Shown piece after piece: positions 1-8,281 of a stretch of 64,000 nt of DNA (within the stretch, counting starts at the first letter, position 1; each line of letters starts with the position of its first letter). The translations under genes and the position numbers were made by a program. The notes under the pieces are model-generated. The model had not been told where the DNA came from and did not search any database. It worked only from the letters and a program-made list of their open reading frames with translations. Origin of the DNA: Sphingobacterium sp. SYP-B4668 (GTDB taxonomy: Bacteria; Bacteroidota; Bacteroidia; Sphingobacteriales; Sphingobacteriaceae). The stretch spans positions 186,001-250,000 of the forward strand of contig NZ_CP115483.1 in assembly GCF_027627455.1 (NCBI RefSeq), given 5' to 3'.

Positions 1-1067
1 ATCTGGGTCACGGTGCCAGAGTTGGCGTGAGGATTGTTGCGTTTGGACGGGGACCAACCATTGACTACAATTTCTTCCAAATCGGTTGCGCAGGGAGCAA
101 TGATGCCGCCGGGGCACATACAAAAGGAAAATACTCCTCGGTTATTGACCTGCTCGACCAGACTGTAGTATGCGGGAGGTAGGTTCTCGTGGCGTGTGCT
201 GCAATGGTATTGTGCTTGATCGATGAGTGCTTGAGGATGTTCGATACGTACACCCAAAGCGAAGGATTTGGCCTCTATTAGCCAATTCTTTTTTCTAAAA
301 AGCTCAAATACATCTCGCGCAGAGTGACCTGTTGCGAGAATCACATGCGGAGCATTAATTTGCTCTCCACTGGCAAGCGTGACACCTGTTACGGCACCAA
401 AGGCTTCGTGGATGTCAATCACACGTTGATCGAAAATAAACTCACCGCCGCACTCGAGTATGGTATTGCGCATCGCAGCAATGATATGTGGTAGTTTATT
501 GGTGCCGATATGTGGACGAGCATCTACCAAAATGTCGTCTGTAGCGCCGTGGTTGACAAAAATCTGTAGTACTTTCTGTACATCTCCTCGTTTATCGGAA
601 CGGGTGTACAGCTTTCCATCCGAGTAGGTACCGGCTCCTCCCTCTCCAAAGCAATAGTTGGATTCTGGATTTACGTGTCCCTCGCGAGTAATTTTTGCAA
701 GATCCCGCCTGCGCTCACGGACTTCTTTACCTCTTTCGATGACAATAGGCTTTAGCCCCCTTTCAATGCACCTATAGGCGGCAAATAAGCCTGCAGGGCC
801 TGCACCTATAATAATGACGGGCTTGGCATTTTTGACCTGCTGATGATTGGGGTGATGAATATCGACGATAGGTTCCTCATTGATATAAAAGATGACCCTG
901 ACACGAAATACGACATGCCGACTGCGGGCATCGATTGAGCGTTTTCTGATTTTGAAACCTTTAATTTGTGAAAGGGGGATGCGGAGTTCTTTGACTCCTT
1001 TTTCAAGAATATATTCACGGTCCGTGATATGGTCCGGAGATAGGGCAAGTTCTATTTCTTTCTGCAT
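1..1067 (-). CDS. FAD-dependent dehydrogenase (COG2509-like), 3' part missing
   Basis: The gene reads leftward from an ATG at 1067 and runs off the left edge with no stop, so about 355 N-terminal residues are visible. I translated it from the bases. A dinucleotide-binding motif (IIIGAGPAGLFAAY) lies near residues 84-98. It is followed by an ERGKEVRERRRD segment, a CFGEGGAGTYSDGKL stretch and an ILATGHSARDVFELF motif. This is the pattern of the large NAD(P)/FAD-dependent oxidoreductases of the COG2509 type, which carry a ferredoxin-like N-terminal part before the Rossmann fold. Their physiological substrate is not established, so only an FAD-dependent redox enzyme can be claimed. It is divergent from lemA across a 343-bp gap. 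The family assignment is fairly safe; length and C-terminus are unknown. Confidence 0.85.
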   Translation of the reverse strand, partial: MQKEIELALSPDHITDREYILEKGVKELRIPLSQIKGFKIRKRSIDARSRHVVFRVRVIFYINEEPIVDIHHPNHQQVKNAKPVIIIGAGPAGLFAAYRCIERGLKPIVIERGKEVRERRRDLAKITREGHVNPESNYCFGEGGAGTYSDGKLYTRSDKRGDVQKVLQIFVNHGATDDILVDARPHIGTNKLPHIIAAMRNTILECGGEFIFDQRVIDIHEAFGAVTGVTLASGEQINAPHVILATGHSARDVFELFRKKNWLIEAKSFALGVRIEHPQALIDQAQYHCSTRHENLPPAYYSLVEQVNNRGVFSFCMCPGGIIAPCATDLEEIVVNGWSPSKRNNPHANSGTVTQ

Positions 1068-1410
1068 GATGTGGCTGGGTTTTTATCCCAAAACAGTACA
1101 AAAATAAAAAAAATGCTTCGCATTAACGACCGCGGGGATGAAATTCAGAAACATACTCGCCTGTACATCGATCTGTCGAGCGGAAGAGTGTGCCATAAGC
1201 TGACGTTATGGCCTTTTTAATTGTCTTGAAAGTGCCTTCGTTTAGATTTTTCTCCTGTTGGGAGGCTTGCGAAGCCTCTTTGAATTATTTTCTTATGTAT
1301 AGTTTTGTCTAAAGCTCACGTAATCAAATCTTGGTATTTGCTTTGTTACGATGAATTGGGTATTGAAACAATTTAGTATATTTAACAGTTAATTAGAAAA
1401 CACATTACAC
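1068..1410. other. divergent intergenic region before lemA
   Basis: This 343-bp stretch has no convincing gene. It holds a short perfect hairpin at 1263-1279 (arms GAGGCTT/AAGCCTC, 3-nt loop) and a Bacteroidota-type promoter candidate at 1279-1307. The hairpin abuts the -33-like TTTG, so it could be an operator or a chance structure. I see nothing else. Confidence 0.5.
1279..1307 (+). promoter_or_regulatory. candidate promoter of lemA
   Basis: TTTG at 1279-1282, a 17-nt spacer and TAGTTTTG at 1300-1307 match the Bacteroidota TTTG / TAnnTTTG pattern. This would start transcription near 1314 and leave a leader of roughly 95 nt before lemA. Prediction by pattern only. Confidence 0.45.
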
Positions 1411-1989
1411 ATGAAAAGATTATTAATCGCATTAGTTGGCTTATTTACAGCGTTGTCCTTTAGTTCTTGTGGTTACAATACAATGGTTTCCAAAGATGAG
1501 AATGTAAAAGGAAAGTGGGCTCAGGTTGAGAATGCTTATCAACGCCGTGCGGATTTAATTCCGAATTTGGTAAATACGGTAAAAGGAGCTGCAAAACATG
1601 AAGAGGGAACATTGACAGCAGTCGTAGAAGCTCGCGCTAAAGCGACTTCGGTAACGGTCGACCCTTCTAATCTTTCGGAAGAGGCTATTGCTAACTATCA
1701 ACAGACACAAGATGCACTATCTCAGTCTATCGGACGTCTATTGGTAAGTGTTGAAGCATATCCCGACTTAAAGGCTAATCAGAGCTTTTTAGAGTTACAA
1801 GCGCAATTGGAAGGTACTGAAAATAGAATCTCTGTAGAGCGTAGAGCTTACAATGAGGCTGTACAAGATTATAATACAACTGTGAGAAGCTTCCCTAATA
1901 ATATCATGGCGGGTATGTTTGGATTTAAGCCAAAAGGTACATTTAAAGCTGCCGAAGGATCGGATAAAGCTCCAGAGGTATCTTTTTAA
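1411..1989 (+). CDS. lemA: LemA family lipoprotein
   Basis: The protein has 192 aa. It starts with a basic, hydrophobic signal ending in a lipobox (FSSC, Cys around residue 20), so it is probably a lipoprotein. The rest has the LemA pattern: a VKGKWAQVENAYQRRADLIPNL segment after the anchor, then long helices (ARAKATSV, LLVSVEAYPDLKANQSF, LQAQLEGTENRISVERRAYNEAVQDYN) and a terminal FPNNIMAGMFGF motif. LemA proteins form antiparallel helical bundles; their biochemical role is unclear. The two following genes encode TPM-domain proteins, a partnership seen in many bacteria. A hairpin with a T-run follows, so much of its transcription may end before those genes. Confidence 0.93.
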   Translation: MKRLLIALVGLFTALSFSSCGYNTMVSKDENVKGKWAQVENAYQRRADLIPNLVNTVKGAAKHEEGTLTAVVEARAKATSVTVDPSNLSEEAIANYQQTQDALSQSIGRLLVSVEAYPDLKANQSFLELQAQLEGTENRISVERRAYNEAVQDYNTTVRSFPNNIMAGMFGFKPKGTFKAAEGSDKAPEVSF

Positions 1990-2007
1990 TATAGAAATTA
2001 GTAACGG

Positions 2008-2051
2008 AGATGGACAATTTTGATGAAATGCAAAATTGTTCATCTTTTTTT
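2008..2051 (+). terminator. intrinsic terminator after lemA
   Basis: A 15-bp stem with one G-U pair (arms 2008-2022 and 2031-2045), an 8-nt loop and a run of T's to 2051. It lies between lemA and the first TPM gene, so it may uncouple lemA from the downstream pair or act as partial read-through control. Confidence 0.75.
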
Positions 2052-2062
2052 AATCCAATAGT

Positions 2063-2500
2063 ATGCAAATATTAAGCGCTGAAGAGCAAGAGCAAGTCGC
2101 ACATGCGATTAGTGTTGCGGAGAATATGACGTCTGGCGAGATTCGTATTGTCATAGAAAACACTTGTCCGGCACAGGATCCACTAGACAGGGCAGTTTCT
2201 TATTTTAAGAAACTAGAGATGCATGCTACCGCGCAACGTAATGGTGTATTGGTGTATTTGGCTGCTCATGACCATCTTTTTGCGATCATAGGTGATGCTG
2301 GTATTAATGAACGAGTAGGGCCTGATTTTTGGGAATCTACTAAGGAGACCATGGCATCTTATTTCAGGACGGGAGAGCTGGCAAAAGGATTGATTGCCGG
2401 CGTCCATCAAGCTGGAAATCAACTTAAGCATTTTTATCCCAATACTTCCGACGATGTCAATGAATTGCCGAATGAAATTCATTTTGGCAATAGTAAATGA
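2063..2500 (+). CDS. TPM domain protein (soluble, short)
   Basis: This 145-aa protein has no signal peptide or membrane segment, so it is predicted cytosolic or peripheral. It carries a single TPM domain: a starting helix (LSAEEQEQVAHAISVAENMTSGEIRIVIE), a paired strand with NGVLVYLAAHDHLFAIIGDAGI, and a C-terminal helix around FRTGELAKGLIAGVHQAG. Some TPM-domain proteins show phosphatase activity or act in photosystem repair, but none of that can be assumed here. It lies 22 bp before a second, membrane-bound TPM protein and behind lemA, which suggests the three products act together at the envelope. Confidence 0.85.
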   Translation: MQILSAEEQEQVAHAISVAENMTSGEIRIVIENTCPAQDPLDRAVSYFKKLEMHATAQRNGVLVYLAAHDHLFAIIGDAGINERVGPDFWESTKETMASYFRTGELAKGLIAGVHQAGNQLKHFYPNTSDDVNELPNEIHFGNSK

Positions 2501-2521
2501 TGTACATATCCAGAGACTAAC

Positions 2522-3343
2522 ATGCATATATTAAGAAAAGCACACTTTAGATCGCTTTTGATATGGTCTATTTTTAGCATATTCCTGCTAAAGGCGAACG
2601 CGCAGGATTTCCCTGCTGCTCCGCAGAGACTTGTCAGTGATTATACCAATACATTGAGCAGTACCCAGGTGCAGGCTTTGGAAAGCAAATTGTTGAAGTT
2701 TGAAGACTCCACATCCACCCAGATTGCAGTGGTGGTGATGAATACGACGGGGGATTATGATATCGCCGATTATGCTGTTCGTCTCGCCCAAAAATGGGGT
2801 GTGGGTGACAAGAAGTATAATAATGGTATTCTATTGTTAGTGGCATTGGGCGACCGTGCCGTCACGATACAGACGGGATATGGCCTGGAAGGAGCTGTGC
2901 CTGACGCAATAGCCTACCGCATCATTGAAAATGAAATTAAGCCGGCTTTTAAGCAAGGAGACTATTATACTGGGATAGATCGTGCTACGAATGCATTGAT
3001 TGCCTACTCCAAAGGAGAGTATAAGAATGAAGGAAATGATCGGCAAGCACCAGCTGGTGGAGGTAATATCTTAAAAATTATCATCCTTGTAATTGTTGTC
3101 ATTGTAGTTTTTGCAGCCAGTAAAGGCGGCGGTGGCGGCAATAAGGGCGGGGGACGTGTAATTGGTGGTAAGGGTGCAAATGATCTCTTCTGGTGGACAT
3201 TGTTGAGTGGATTAATGGGGGGCGGTCGATCTTCGGGTGGTGGATTTGGTGGTGGTAGCGGCGGAGGTTTCGGCGGTGGCGGCGGATTTGGTGGCTTCGG
3301 AGGAGGAGGATTTGGTGGTGGTGGTGCCAGTGGTCGCTGGTAA
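2522..3343 (+). CDS. TPM domain membrane protein with Gly-rich tail (YgcG-like)
   Basis: A 273-aa protein. It has an N-terminal signal peptide (to about residue 28, ending ANAQ), then a TPM domain starting RLVSDYTNTLSSTQVQALESKL and containing NGILLLVALGDRAVTIQTGYGLEGAVPD. A single transmembrane helix follows (ILKIIILVIVVIVVFAA, around residues 183-199), then a low-complexity tail almost entirely Gly, Phe and Ser ending ASGRW. This is the YgcG-type architecture with an extracytoplasmic TPM domain and a short Gly-rich tail. The function is not settled. It probably shares a transcript with the soluble TPM gene 21 bp upstream. The start was chosen because it gives a complete signal peptide. Confidence 0.9.
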   Translation: MHILRKAHFRSLLIWSIFSIFLLKANAQDFPAAPQRLVSDYTNTLSSTQVQALESKLLKFEDSTSTQIAVVVMNTTGDYDIADYAVRLAQKWGVGDKKYNNGILLLVALGDRAVTIQTGYGLEGAVPDAIAYRIIENEIKPAFKQGDYYTGIDRATNALIAYSKGEYKNEGNDRQAPAGGGNILKIIILVIVVIVVFAASKGGGGGNKGGGRVIGGKGANDLFWWTLLSGLMGGGRSSGGGFGGGSGGGFGGGGGFGGFGGGGFGGGGASGRW

Positions 3344-3421
3344 CAAGATTTTTATGGAACGGGTGTATAAAATAGAGGAATAAAAGCGTTGTAAAGGCGA
3401 CGATATAATTAGAAAGCAATA

Positions 3422-4552
3422 ATGAAGCAAACATTTTTATTGGGACTTGGACTTCTCCCCGCAATATTATTTGCACAAGAAGACTTTACGGTACATGGAA
3501 AATTGACAGGAGCGGGTGAGAAAGCGAAAGCTTACATTCAATATCGAGACAACGGTCAGGCTTTTATGGACTCTACTGCAGTAGTGAAGGGTGAGTTTAA
3601 GTTTCACGGAACGGTTTCTGAGCCTGTCCAGGCATTTGTCATTTATTCACCTGAAGGCGTGGATGTGCAATCTATTCCGCAGCCAGATGTGACGGCAGTG
3701 TATCTTTCAAAGGGTGTCGTGAAGATTGACGGTGCCGCGACTATCAAAGAAGCGACTGTAAGCGGTAATCAGATCAATACCGACCTGATGAAATATAAGC
3801 GTGCTATCAAGCCTTTTGAGGATCAGTTCTCGGGACTCAATGCAGAATACATGGCTGCAACAGATGCGCAAAAGAACGATCAGGCTTTCGTAGGGCAACT
3901 GCAGGAGAAAGCACAAGGAATCTTTGAAAAGCAGAAGGTCGTAAATGATGAATACATCAAGGGGAATCCCAATAGTTACATAGCACTGAATTTGTTGGAA
4001 GAGAAGGTGGATCCGGAGAATGTGAACACAGATGTGGAGCCGCAATTCAATGCGCTCTCTGCTTCTTTGAAAGCCTCCAAAAAAGGAAAAGCTTTAGCAC
4101 AGAAAATCAACGATCTAAAGAAATTGGCGGTGGGGTCGGTTGCCCCAGATTTTACGCTGCCTGATACAGCGGGTAACAACTTGGCACTCTCTTCCTTGAG
4201 AGGGAAATATGTGTTGGTCGATTTTTGGGCAAGTTGGTGTGGTCCTTGTCGTCATGAGAATCCTAATGTGGTTGCTGCATTTGACAAGTTCAAAGATAAA
4301 AATTTTACCGTATTGGGTGTGTCGCTTGACCAGCCGGGAAAAAAAGAGAAGTGGATGCACGCGATCCAAACAGATAGTCTGCAAGGCTGGCCACATGTAT
4401 CAGATCTGAAAGGATGGGAGTCGGTAGTGGTGGGATTATATTCAATTCGTGGTATACCCCAAAACTTTCTATTAGATCCTGAGGGAAAAATCGTGGCCTC
4501 TAATCTAAGGGGCGAGGCCTTGCATGCGAAGCTTGCTGAAATTTTAAAATAG
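3422..4552 (+). CDS. TlpA-type thiol-disulfide oxidoreductase with DUF4369-like N-domain
   Basis: A 376-aa protein with a cleavable signal (ending FAQ) that directs it to the periplasm. Residues about 20-125 look like a DUF4369 beta-domain (DFTVHGKLTG, MDSTAVVKGEFKFHG). A helical linker follows, and a thioredoxin/AhpC-TSA fold from about residue 235 (VGSVAPDFTLPD). The redox motif WCGPC is near residues 271-275, and a cis-Pro region GIPQNFLLDPEG follows. These modular thioredoxins reduce or resolve disulfides in periplasmic substrates such as apocytochromes; the actual substrate is unknown. It is followed by a strong hairpin and precedes a small lipoprotein gene. Confidence 0.9.
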   Translation: MKQTFLLGLGLLPAILFAQEDFTVHGKLTGAGEKAKAYIQYRDNGQAFMDSTAVVKGEFKFHGTVSEPVQAFVIYSPEGVDVQSIPQPDVTAVYLSKGVVKIDGAATIKEATVSGNQINTDLMKYKRAIKPFEDQFSGLNAEYMAATDAQKNDQAFVGQLQEKAQGIFEKQKVVNDEYIKGNPNSYIALNLLEEKVDPENVNTDVEPQFNALSASLKASKKGKALAQKINDLKKLAVGSVAPDFTLPDTAGNNLALSSLRGKYVLVDFWASWCGPCRHENPNVVAAFDKFKDKNFTVLGVSLDQPGKKEKWMHAIQTDSLQGWPHVSDLKGWESVVVGLYSIRGIPQNFLLDPEGKIVASNLRGEALHAKLAEILK

Positions 4553-4576
4553 ATTAAATAATCCATTTTTGGTATA

Positions 4577-4605
4577 CAAGAGGCCTTTCAACGGAAGGCC
4601 TCTTG
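4577..4605 (+). terminator. terminator-like hairpin after the TlpA-type gene
   Basis: Perfect 11-bp stem (4577-4587 with 4595-4605) and a 7-nt loop. There is no long T-run on the plus side, so termination may be partial. It lies 18 bp before the start codon of the next gene. Confidence 0.55.
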
Positions 4606-4622
4606 TGCATTATAGTTATCCG

Positions 4623-5066
4623 ATGAAGACGATATATATTAGTTTGGTAAGCTTGTTTTTTCTGATTTCTTGTCAACAATCTCCTAAAGAGGGCGTGGCA
4701 GTTATTAATCTTGCTGCTCTTACGACTGTGCCCCTGGATCATCCAATAGATGAATTGGCGAAAGGGGATACTTTTATTGATGTGGACTTGCCTGATGGTG
4801 CGCGAATAGATCGGTTATCTCAGCAGGATCTAGGTTTGTTGAAAGCTGCGGCGTATCGTTTTTATAAACATGTAGCGTTGAAAGATAATCGATATGTAGT
4901 GGATATTAAGGATGGTAAGGGTATAAAGGTCGCGGATGATGTGGTCTCGGCCTATATTAAAGCTTTAATGGAAACGAATGTATTTGCAGACTCTCTGCAA
5001 AGCGAAGGGCAGGAGATAAGATTGCCAGCGATATCAGATGAATATCTGCTTAATTTGCTGAAATAG
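4623..5066 (+). CDS. small lipoprotein of unknown function
   Basis: The protein has 147 aa from the ATG at 4623. An upstream in-frame TTG at 4569 would place the terminator-like hairpin inside the gene, so I reject it. The N-terminus is a short lipoprotein signal with Cys at about residue 17 (FFLISC). The mature part has a DHPIDELAKGDTFIDVDLPDG stretch and is predicted mixed alpha/beta. I do not recognise a family. It ends just before a bidirectional terminator shared with pfkA. Confidence 0.75.
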   Translation: MKTIYISLVSLFFLISCQQSPKEGVAVINLAALTTVPLDHPIDELAKGDTFIDVDLPDGARIDRLSQQDLGLLKAAAYRFYKHVALKDNRYVVDIKDGKGIKVADDVVSAYIKALMETNVFADSLQSEGQEIRLPAISDEYLLNLLK

Positions 5067-5078
5067 AAATATAGGCTC

Positions 5079-5116
5079 AAAAAAAAGGGGAAACATATAC
5101 ATGCTTCCCCTTTTTT
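5079..5116. terminator. bidirectional terminator between the lipoprotein gene and pfkA
   Basis: A-run, GGGGAA stem, 12-nt loop, TTCCCC, T-run (5081-5092 pairs with 5105-5116). The A-tract and T-tract make it work for both converging genes. Confidence 0.85.
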
Positions 5117-5132
5117 AATAGTTCCTGTTATA

Positions 5133-6107
5133 TTATAGCGATAAGATTTCGACGATTCTGGTGAGATTGTCATCAATTTTATCAATGTGTTTAATGGCTT
5201 TGCTGAAGGGAGTATATTCTATGTGTCCATGAACCAAACCTACCATCTCTCCTCTGCGGCCTGCAATTAGTCCTTCTACAGCTCCAACGCCCACGCGACT
5301 AGCTAAGACCCTATCCATGCAAGAGGGAGCGCCTCCGCGTTGAATATGGCCTAGGATGGATAGGCGGACATCGTAAGATGGGAAACTTTCTTTTATCTTA
5401 CCAGCAACGACCATACCACCTTCTTTATCACCTTCTGCTACGATAATGATTCGTGAAGCTTTATTTTTACGGGTCTTGTCTAAGCGGGTCATGATAGCAT
5501 CATAGTCCACCTTGATTTCTGGAATGAGGACAGCCTCTGCTCCAGTACTGATGCCTGAACGAAGAGCAATAAGACCTGAATCTCGTCCCATTACTTCAAT
5601 CACAAACAGACGGTCGTGGGATTCAGCGGTATCACGTATTTTGTCTACAGCATCCACCACGGTGTTGATGGCAGTGTCATATCCGATAGTGAAGTCTGTA
5701 CCGACCAAATCATTATCGATTGTGCCTGGTAGGCCCATAATAGGCATGTCAAACTCCTCTATAAATTTTGAAGCTCCCGTAAACGTACCGTCACCTCCAA
5801 TGACGACCAATGCGTCAATTTCGTGTTTCTTTAGATTTTCATAGGCCTTTTTCCGTCCCTCTGAGGTACGAAATTCATCACTTCTGGCAGTTTTTAAGAT
5901 GGTACCTCCCCTTTGAATTATATTCGCCACGGATTTTGCATCCATGCTGATGATATCTCCACTCACCATCCCATCATACCCTCTACGGATACCAAAAACA
6001 TTTAAATTATAGTAGATACCTGTGCGGACAACTGCTCGAATGGCAGCGTTCATACCGGGAGCATCACCTCCTGATGTTAGTACGGCAATATTTTTAACGT
6101 TACTCAT
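5133..6107 (-). CDS. pfkA: ATP-dependent 6-phosphofructokinase
   Basis: A 324-aa PfkA of normal bacterial length. It phosphorylates fructose 6-phosphate in glycolysis in the cytoplasm. Landmarks are the N-terminal LTSGGDAPGMNAAIR nucleotide loop, GGDGTF, the catalytic GTIDNDL motif with its proton-abstracting Asp, MGRDSG (substrate contact) and GHIQRGG. The GGDGT glycine typical of ATP- rather than pyrophosphate-dependent enzymes is present. The gene stands alone on the minus strand between a convergent lipoprotein gene and dsbD, 128 bp downstream of the latter. Confidence 0.97.
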   Translation of the reverse strand: MSNVKNIAVLTSGGDAPGMNAAIRAVVRTGIYYNLNVFGIRRGYDGMVSGDIISMDAKSVANIIQRGGTILKTARSDEFRTSEGRKKAYENLKKHEIDALVVIGGDGTFTGASKFIEEFDMPIMGLPGTIDNDLVGTDFTIGYDTAINTVVDAVDKIRDTAESHDRLFVIEVMGRDSGLIALRSGISTGAEAVLIPEIKVDYDAIMTRLDKTRKNKASRIIIVAEGDKEGGMVVAGKIKESFPSYDVRLSILGHIQRGGAPSCMDRVLASRVGVGAVEGLIAGRRGEMVGLVHGHIEYTPFSKAIKHIDKIDDNLTRIVEILSL

Positions 6108-6235
6108 ATATATCCAAACATAGCTATAATTGCTTTTTTTTACAAGTAATAGTTTTCTTTTATGTGTAGCAGATGGCGATGGACATAAAAGAGAACCTAA
6201 ATGAGCAATCTAGCAATATAGAAAGCTAATAAAAT

Positions 6236-7912
6236 TTACTTTTTGGCTTTGAACGCATCAATGCCACTTCTAAGGAAAGCGATATAACTGTCTATGTCAT
6301 AGTTCGCCCCGCTTGGTGGAACGAGCACATTTCCCTGAGTATCCACGATGACATAGTAAGGCTGCGCATTGTTATTAAAAGTTGCAGCCTGAAAATCACT
6401 GTTTTTGTTTCCAATAGTTTTGATTTTTTTTCCACTGAACGTTGATACATATTGCTCTTCTGGCGCAAGAACAGTTTTGTCATCGACAAATAATTCTGCC
6501 ATCACAAACTCTTCTTTGAGTATCTTGGCAACTCTAGGGTCTGTCCATACGTTTGCTTCCATTTGTCTGCAGTTTACACAATTCCAACCTGTAAAATCAA
6601 TCAAGACTGGTTTATTGATTTCTTTAGCAGTCTCCAGCGCCTGGTCGTAGTCGTAGTAAGGGTCAAATCCTTTTGGGGTGCCTCTTTCGTGAAATATCTC
6701 CGCGTACTTTTTGACTTTTCCATCACCGGTGGCAGGACCGTGGACCCCCATTCCGGTGGTCAAGTCAAAATCTTGGGTGGCCGAAGGGGGCAGGAAAGCG
6801 GATATGGATTTCAATGGTGCGCCCCATAGACCTGGAACCATATAAACCACGAAAGCAAATACCGTGATGGCGAGCAACGTACGAGGTACTGAAAGGTATT
6901 TCAAATCGCTGTCATGCGAAAATTTGATCTTTCCGATCAAGTACAGTCCCATTAGACCAAAGATGACGATCCATAGTGATAGGAATACCTCTCTATCCAA
7001 CCAGTTCCAGTGATAAGCGAGGTCTACATTGGATAAAAATTTTAAGGCCAATGCTAACTCTAGAAAGCCTAAAACGACTTTTACACTATTCAGCCAACCT
7101 CCCGATTTGGGCATTGACTTTAAAAGTGAAGGAAACATTGCAAACAAAGCAAATGGTATAGCCAATGCTACTGAAAACCCGAGCATACCTACTGCCGGGC
7201 CGAGTCTGTCCCCTTTGGACGCTGCATCTACTAGTAAAGTGCCGATTATTGGCCCCGTACAAGAAAAGGAAACGACAGCAAGACTGAAGGCCATGAAGAA
7301 GAGACCTACCAGTCCGCCTTTGTCAGACTTGGCGTCAATCTTATTTACAAAGGAGCTTGGTAATGTAATTTCGAATGCACCGAAGAAGGAGGCGGCAAAG
7401 ACAACCAATAGAAGAAAAAAGAAGAAATTAAAATATCCATTGGTTGACAACGCATTGAGTGCATCCGAGCCAAAGATGATGGTGACAATCATGCCTAGCG
7501 CGACGTAGATGACAATGATGAAAAACCCGTATAGTAAAGCTTGTCCAATTGCTTTGGTCCTACTGCCTGCTTTTTTTGTGAAAAAACTAACGGTTAGCGG
7601 GACCATAGGGAAGATACAAGGCATCAAGAATGCTGCAAATCCACCGATTAATCCGGCAATAAAGATTCCCCATAGGGATTGATCCGCATTGTTGTCACCA
7701 CTGGCGGATACTCCTGTGGCCTGCACGGTAGCGGCCGAATCAACTGATGGCGATGTTTCGGGAGCAATCACTTCCTCTTGCCCATCTGAAAATTCCAAAT
7801 CGGAGGGCATTTCCAATAAGATAGAAGAGTCAGTGGTCGTACTATCTTGGGTGATGGCGGCAAAGGAAGCTGTTGCAAAGATGAACAGCGAGCCTAATAA
7901 TAGTATCTTCAT
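6236..7912 (-). CDS. dsbD: DsbD-type thiol:disulfide interchange protein (beta and gamma domains)
   Basis: About 558 aa from the ATG at 7912. That start gives a clean signal peptide (MKILLLGSLFIFATASFA); the frame stays open upstream to 8125, but that part looks unlike a leader. After an acidic linker come about eight membrane segments with the two redox cysteines of the CcdA/DsbD core (LMPCIFPMVP and FSCTGPIIG). A C-terminal periplasmic thioredoxin domain follows, with WNCVNC near the QME segment. It carries electrons from cytoplasmic thioredoxin to periplasmic acceptors. The usual N-terminal alpha domain is absent and is encoded by the separate gene upstream at 8282-8731, so the three-part DsbD is split here. 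Confidence 0.92.
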   Translation of the reverse strand: MKILLLGSLFIFATASFAAITQDSTTTDSSILLEMPSDLEFSDGQEEVIAPETSPSVDSAATVQATGVSASGDNNADQSLWGIFIAGLIGGFAAFLMPCIFPMVPLTVSFFTKKAGSRTKAIGQALLYGFFIIVIYVALGMIVTIIFGSDALNALSTNGYFNFFFFLLLVVFAASFFGAFEITLPSSFVNKIDAKSDKGGLVGLFFMAFSLAVVSFSCTGPIIGTLLVDAASKGDRLGPAVGMLGFSVALAIPFALFAMFPSLLKSMPKSGGWLNSVKVVLGFLELALALKFLSNVDLAYHWNWLDREVFLSLWIVIFGLMGLYLIGKIKFSHDSDLKYLSVPRTLLAITVFAFVVYMVPGLWGAPLKSISAFLPPSATQDFDLTTGMGVHGPATGDGKVKKYAEIFHERGTPKGFDPYYDYDQALETAKEINKPVLIDFTGWNCVNCRQMEANVWTDPRVAKILKEEFVMAELFVDDKTVLAPEEQYVSTFSGKKIKTIGNKNSDFQAATFNNNAQPYYVIVDTQGNVLVPPSGANYDIDSYIAFLRSGIDAFKAKK

Positions 7913-8281
7913 AGCCCACTGGCGAATCATGCATAGGGATGCTCCCCCACTGATGATGCCGACGGAGTCCTTAAGAATTTGTAATGTCCATTGGTTAGGT
8001 GCACTTTCAGAAAAAACAGGAAGCTTTTGCATATCGATTGTTATTATAAGATTATTTTGATAAGCCCTTGACGGAAAAGGTAAACTGATTGCTGCATTCC
8101 GAAAAAGGTTTTTTGTCTTTGTCATTAGACATTATTCGAAAAACCAACATAAAGTATTAACGCCTGCAGCAGAAAATGGGATATGCGGATTTGGATGGCG
8201 ATCGAATATATGAAGTACTTTCAGCAAAAAAGGCAGTAAATAAATTACTGCCATATTCTTTTTAACGTAAATTACAGTGGG
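7913..8281. other. gap between dsbD and the DsbD-alpha gene
   Basis: On the minus strand the dsbD frame stays open for 71 further codons to 8125. The encoded stretch (for example SAPNQWTLQILKDSV) has no signal or family resemblance I can recognise, so I leave it out of the gene. The right part holds the terminator at 8226-8252. Nothing else seen. Confidence 0.4.
8226..8252 (-). terminator. intrinsic terminator of the DsbD-alpha gene
   Basis: On the minus strand, an 8-bp stem (GGCAGTAA/TTACTGCC) with a 5-nt loop is followed by six T's (8231-8226). It suggests that the alpha-domain gene and dsbD are separate transcription units despite adjacency. Confidence 0.75.

Noticed and set aside
3099-3476. 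125-aa reading frame on the minus strand, rich in His and Arg
   Set aside because: It is the complement of the Gly-rich codons of the TPM protein; composition is explained by that repeat.
7029-7508. 159-aa plus-strand frame over the dsbD gene
   Set aside because: Antisense of a well supported membrane protein; no family features.
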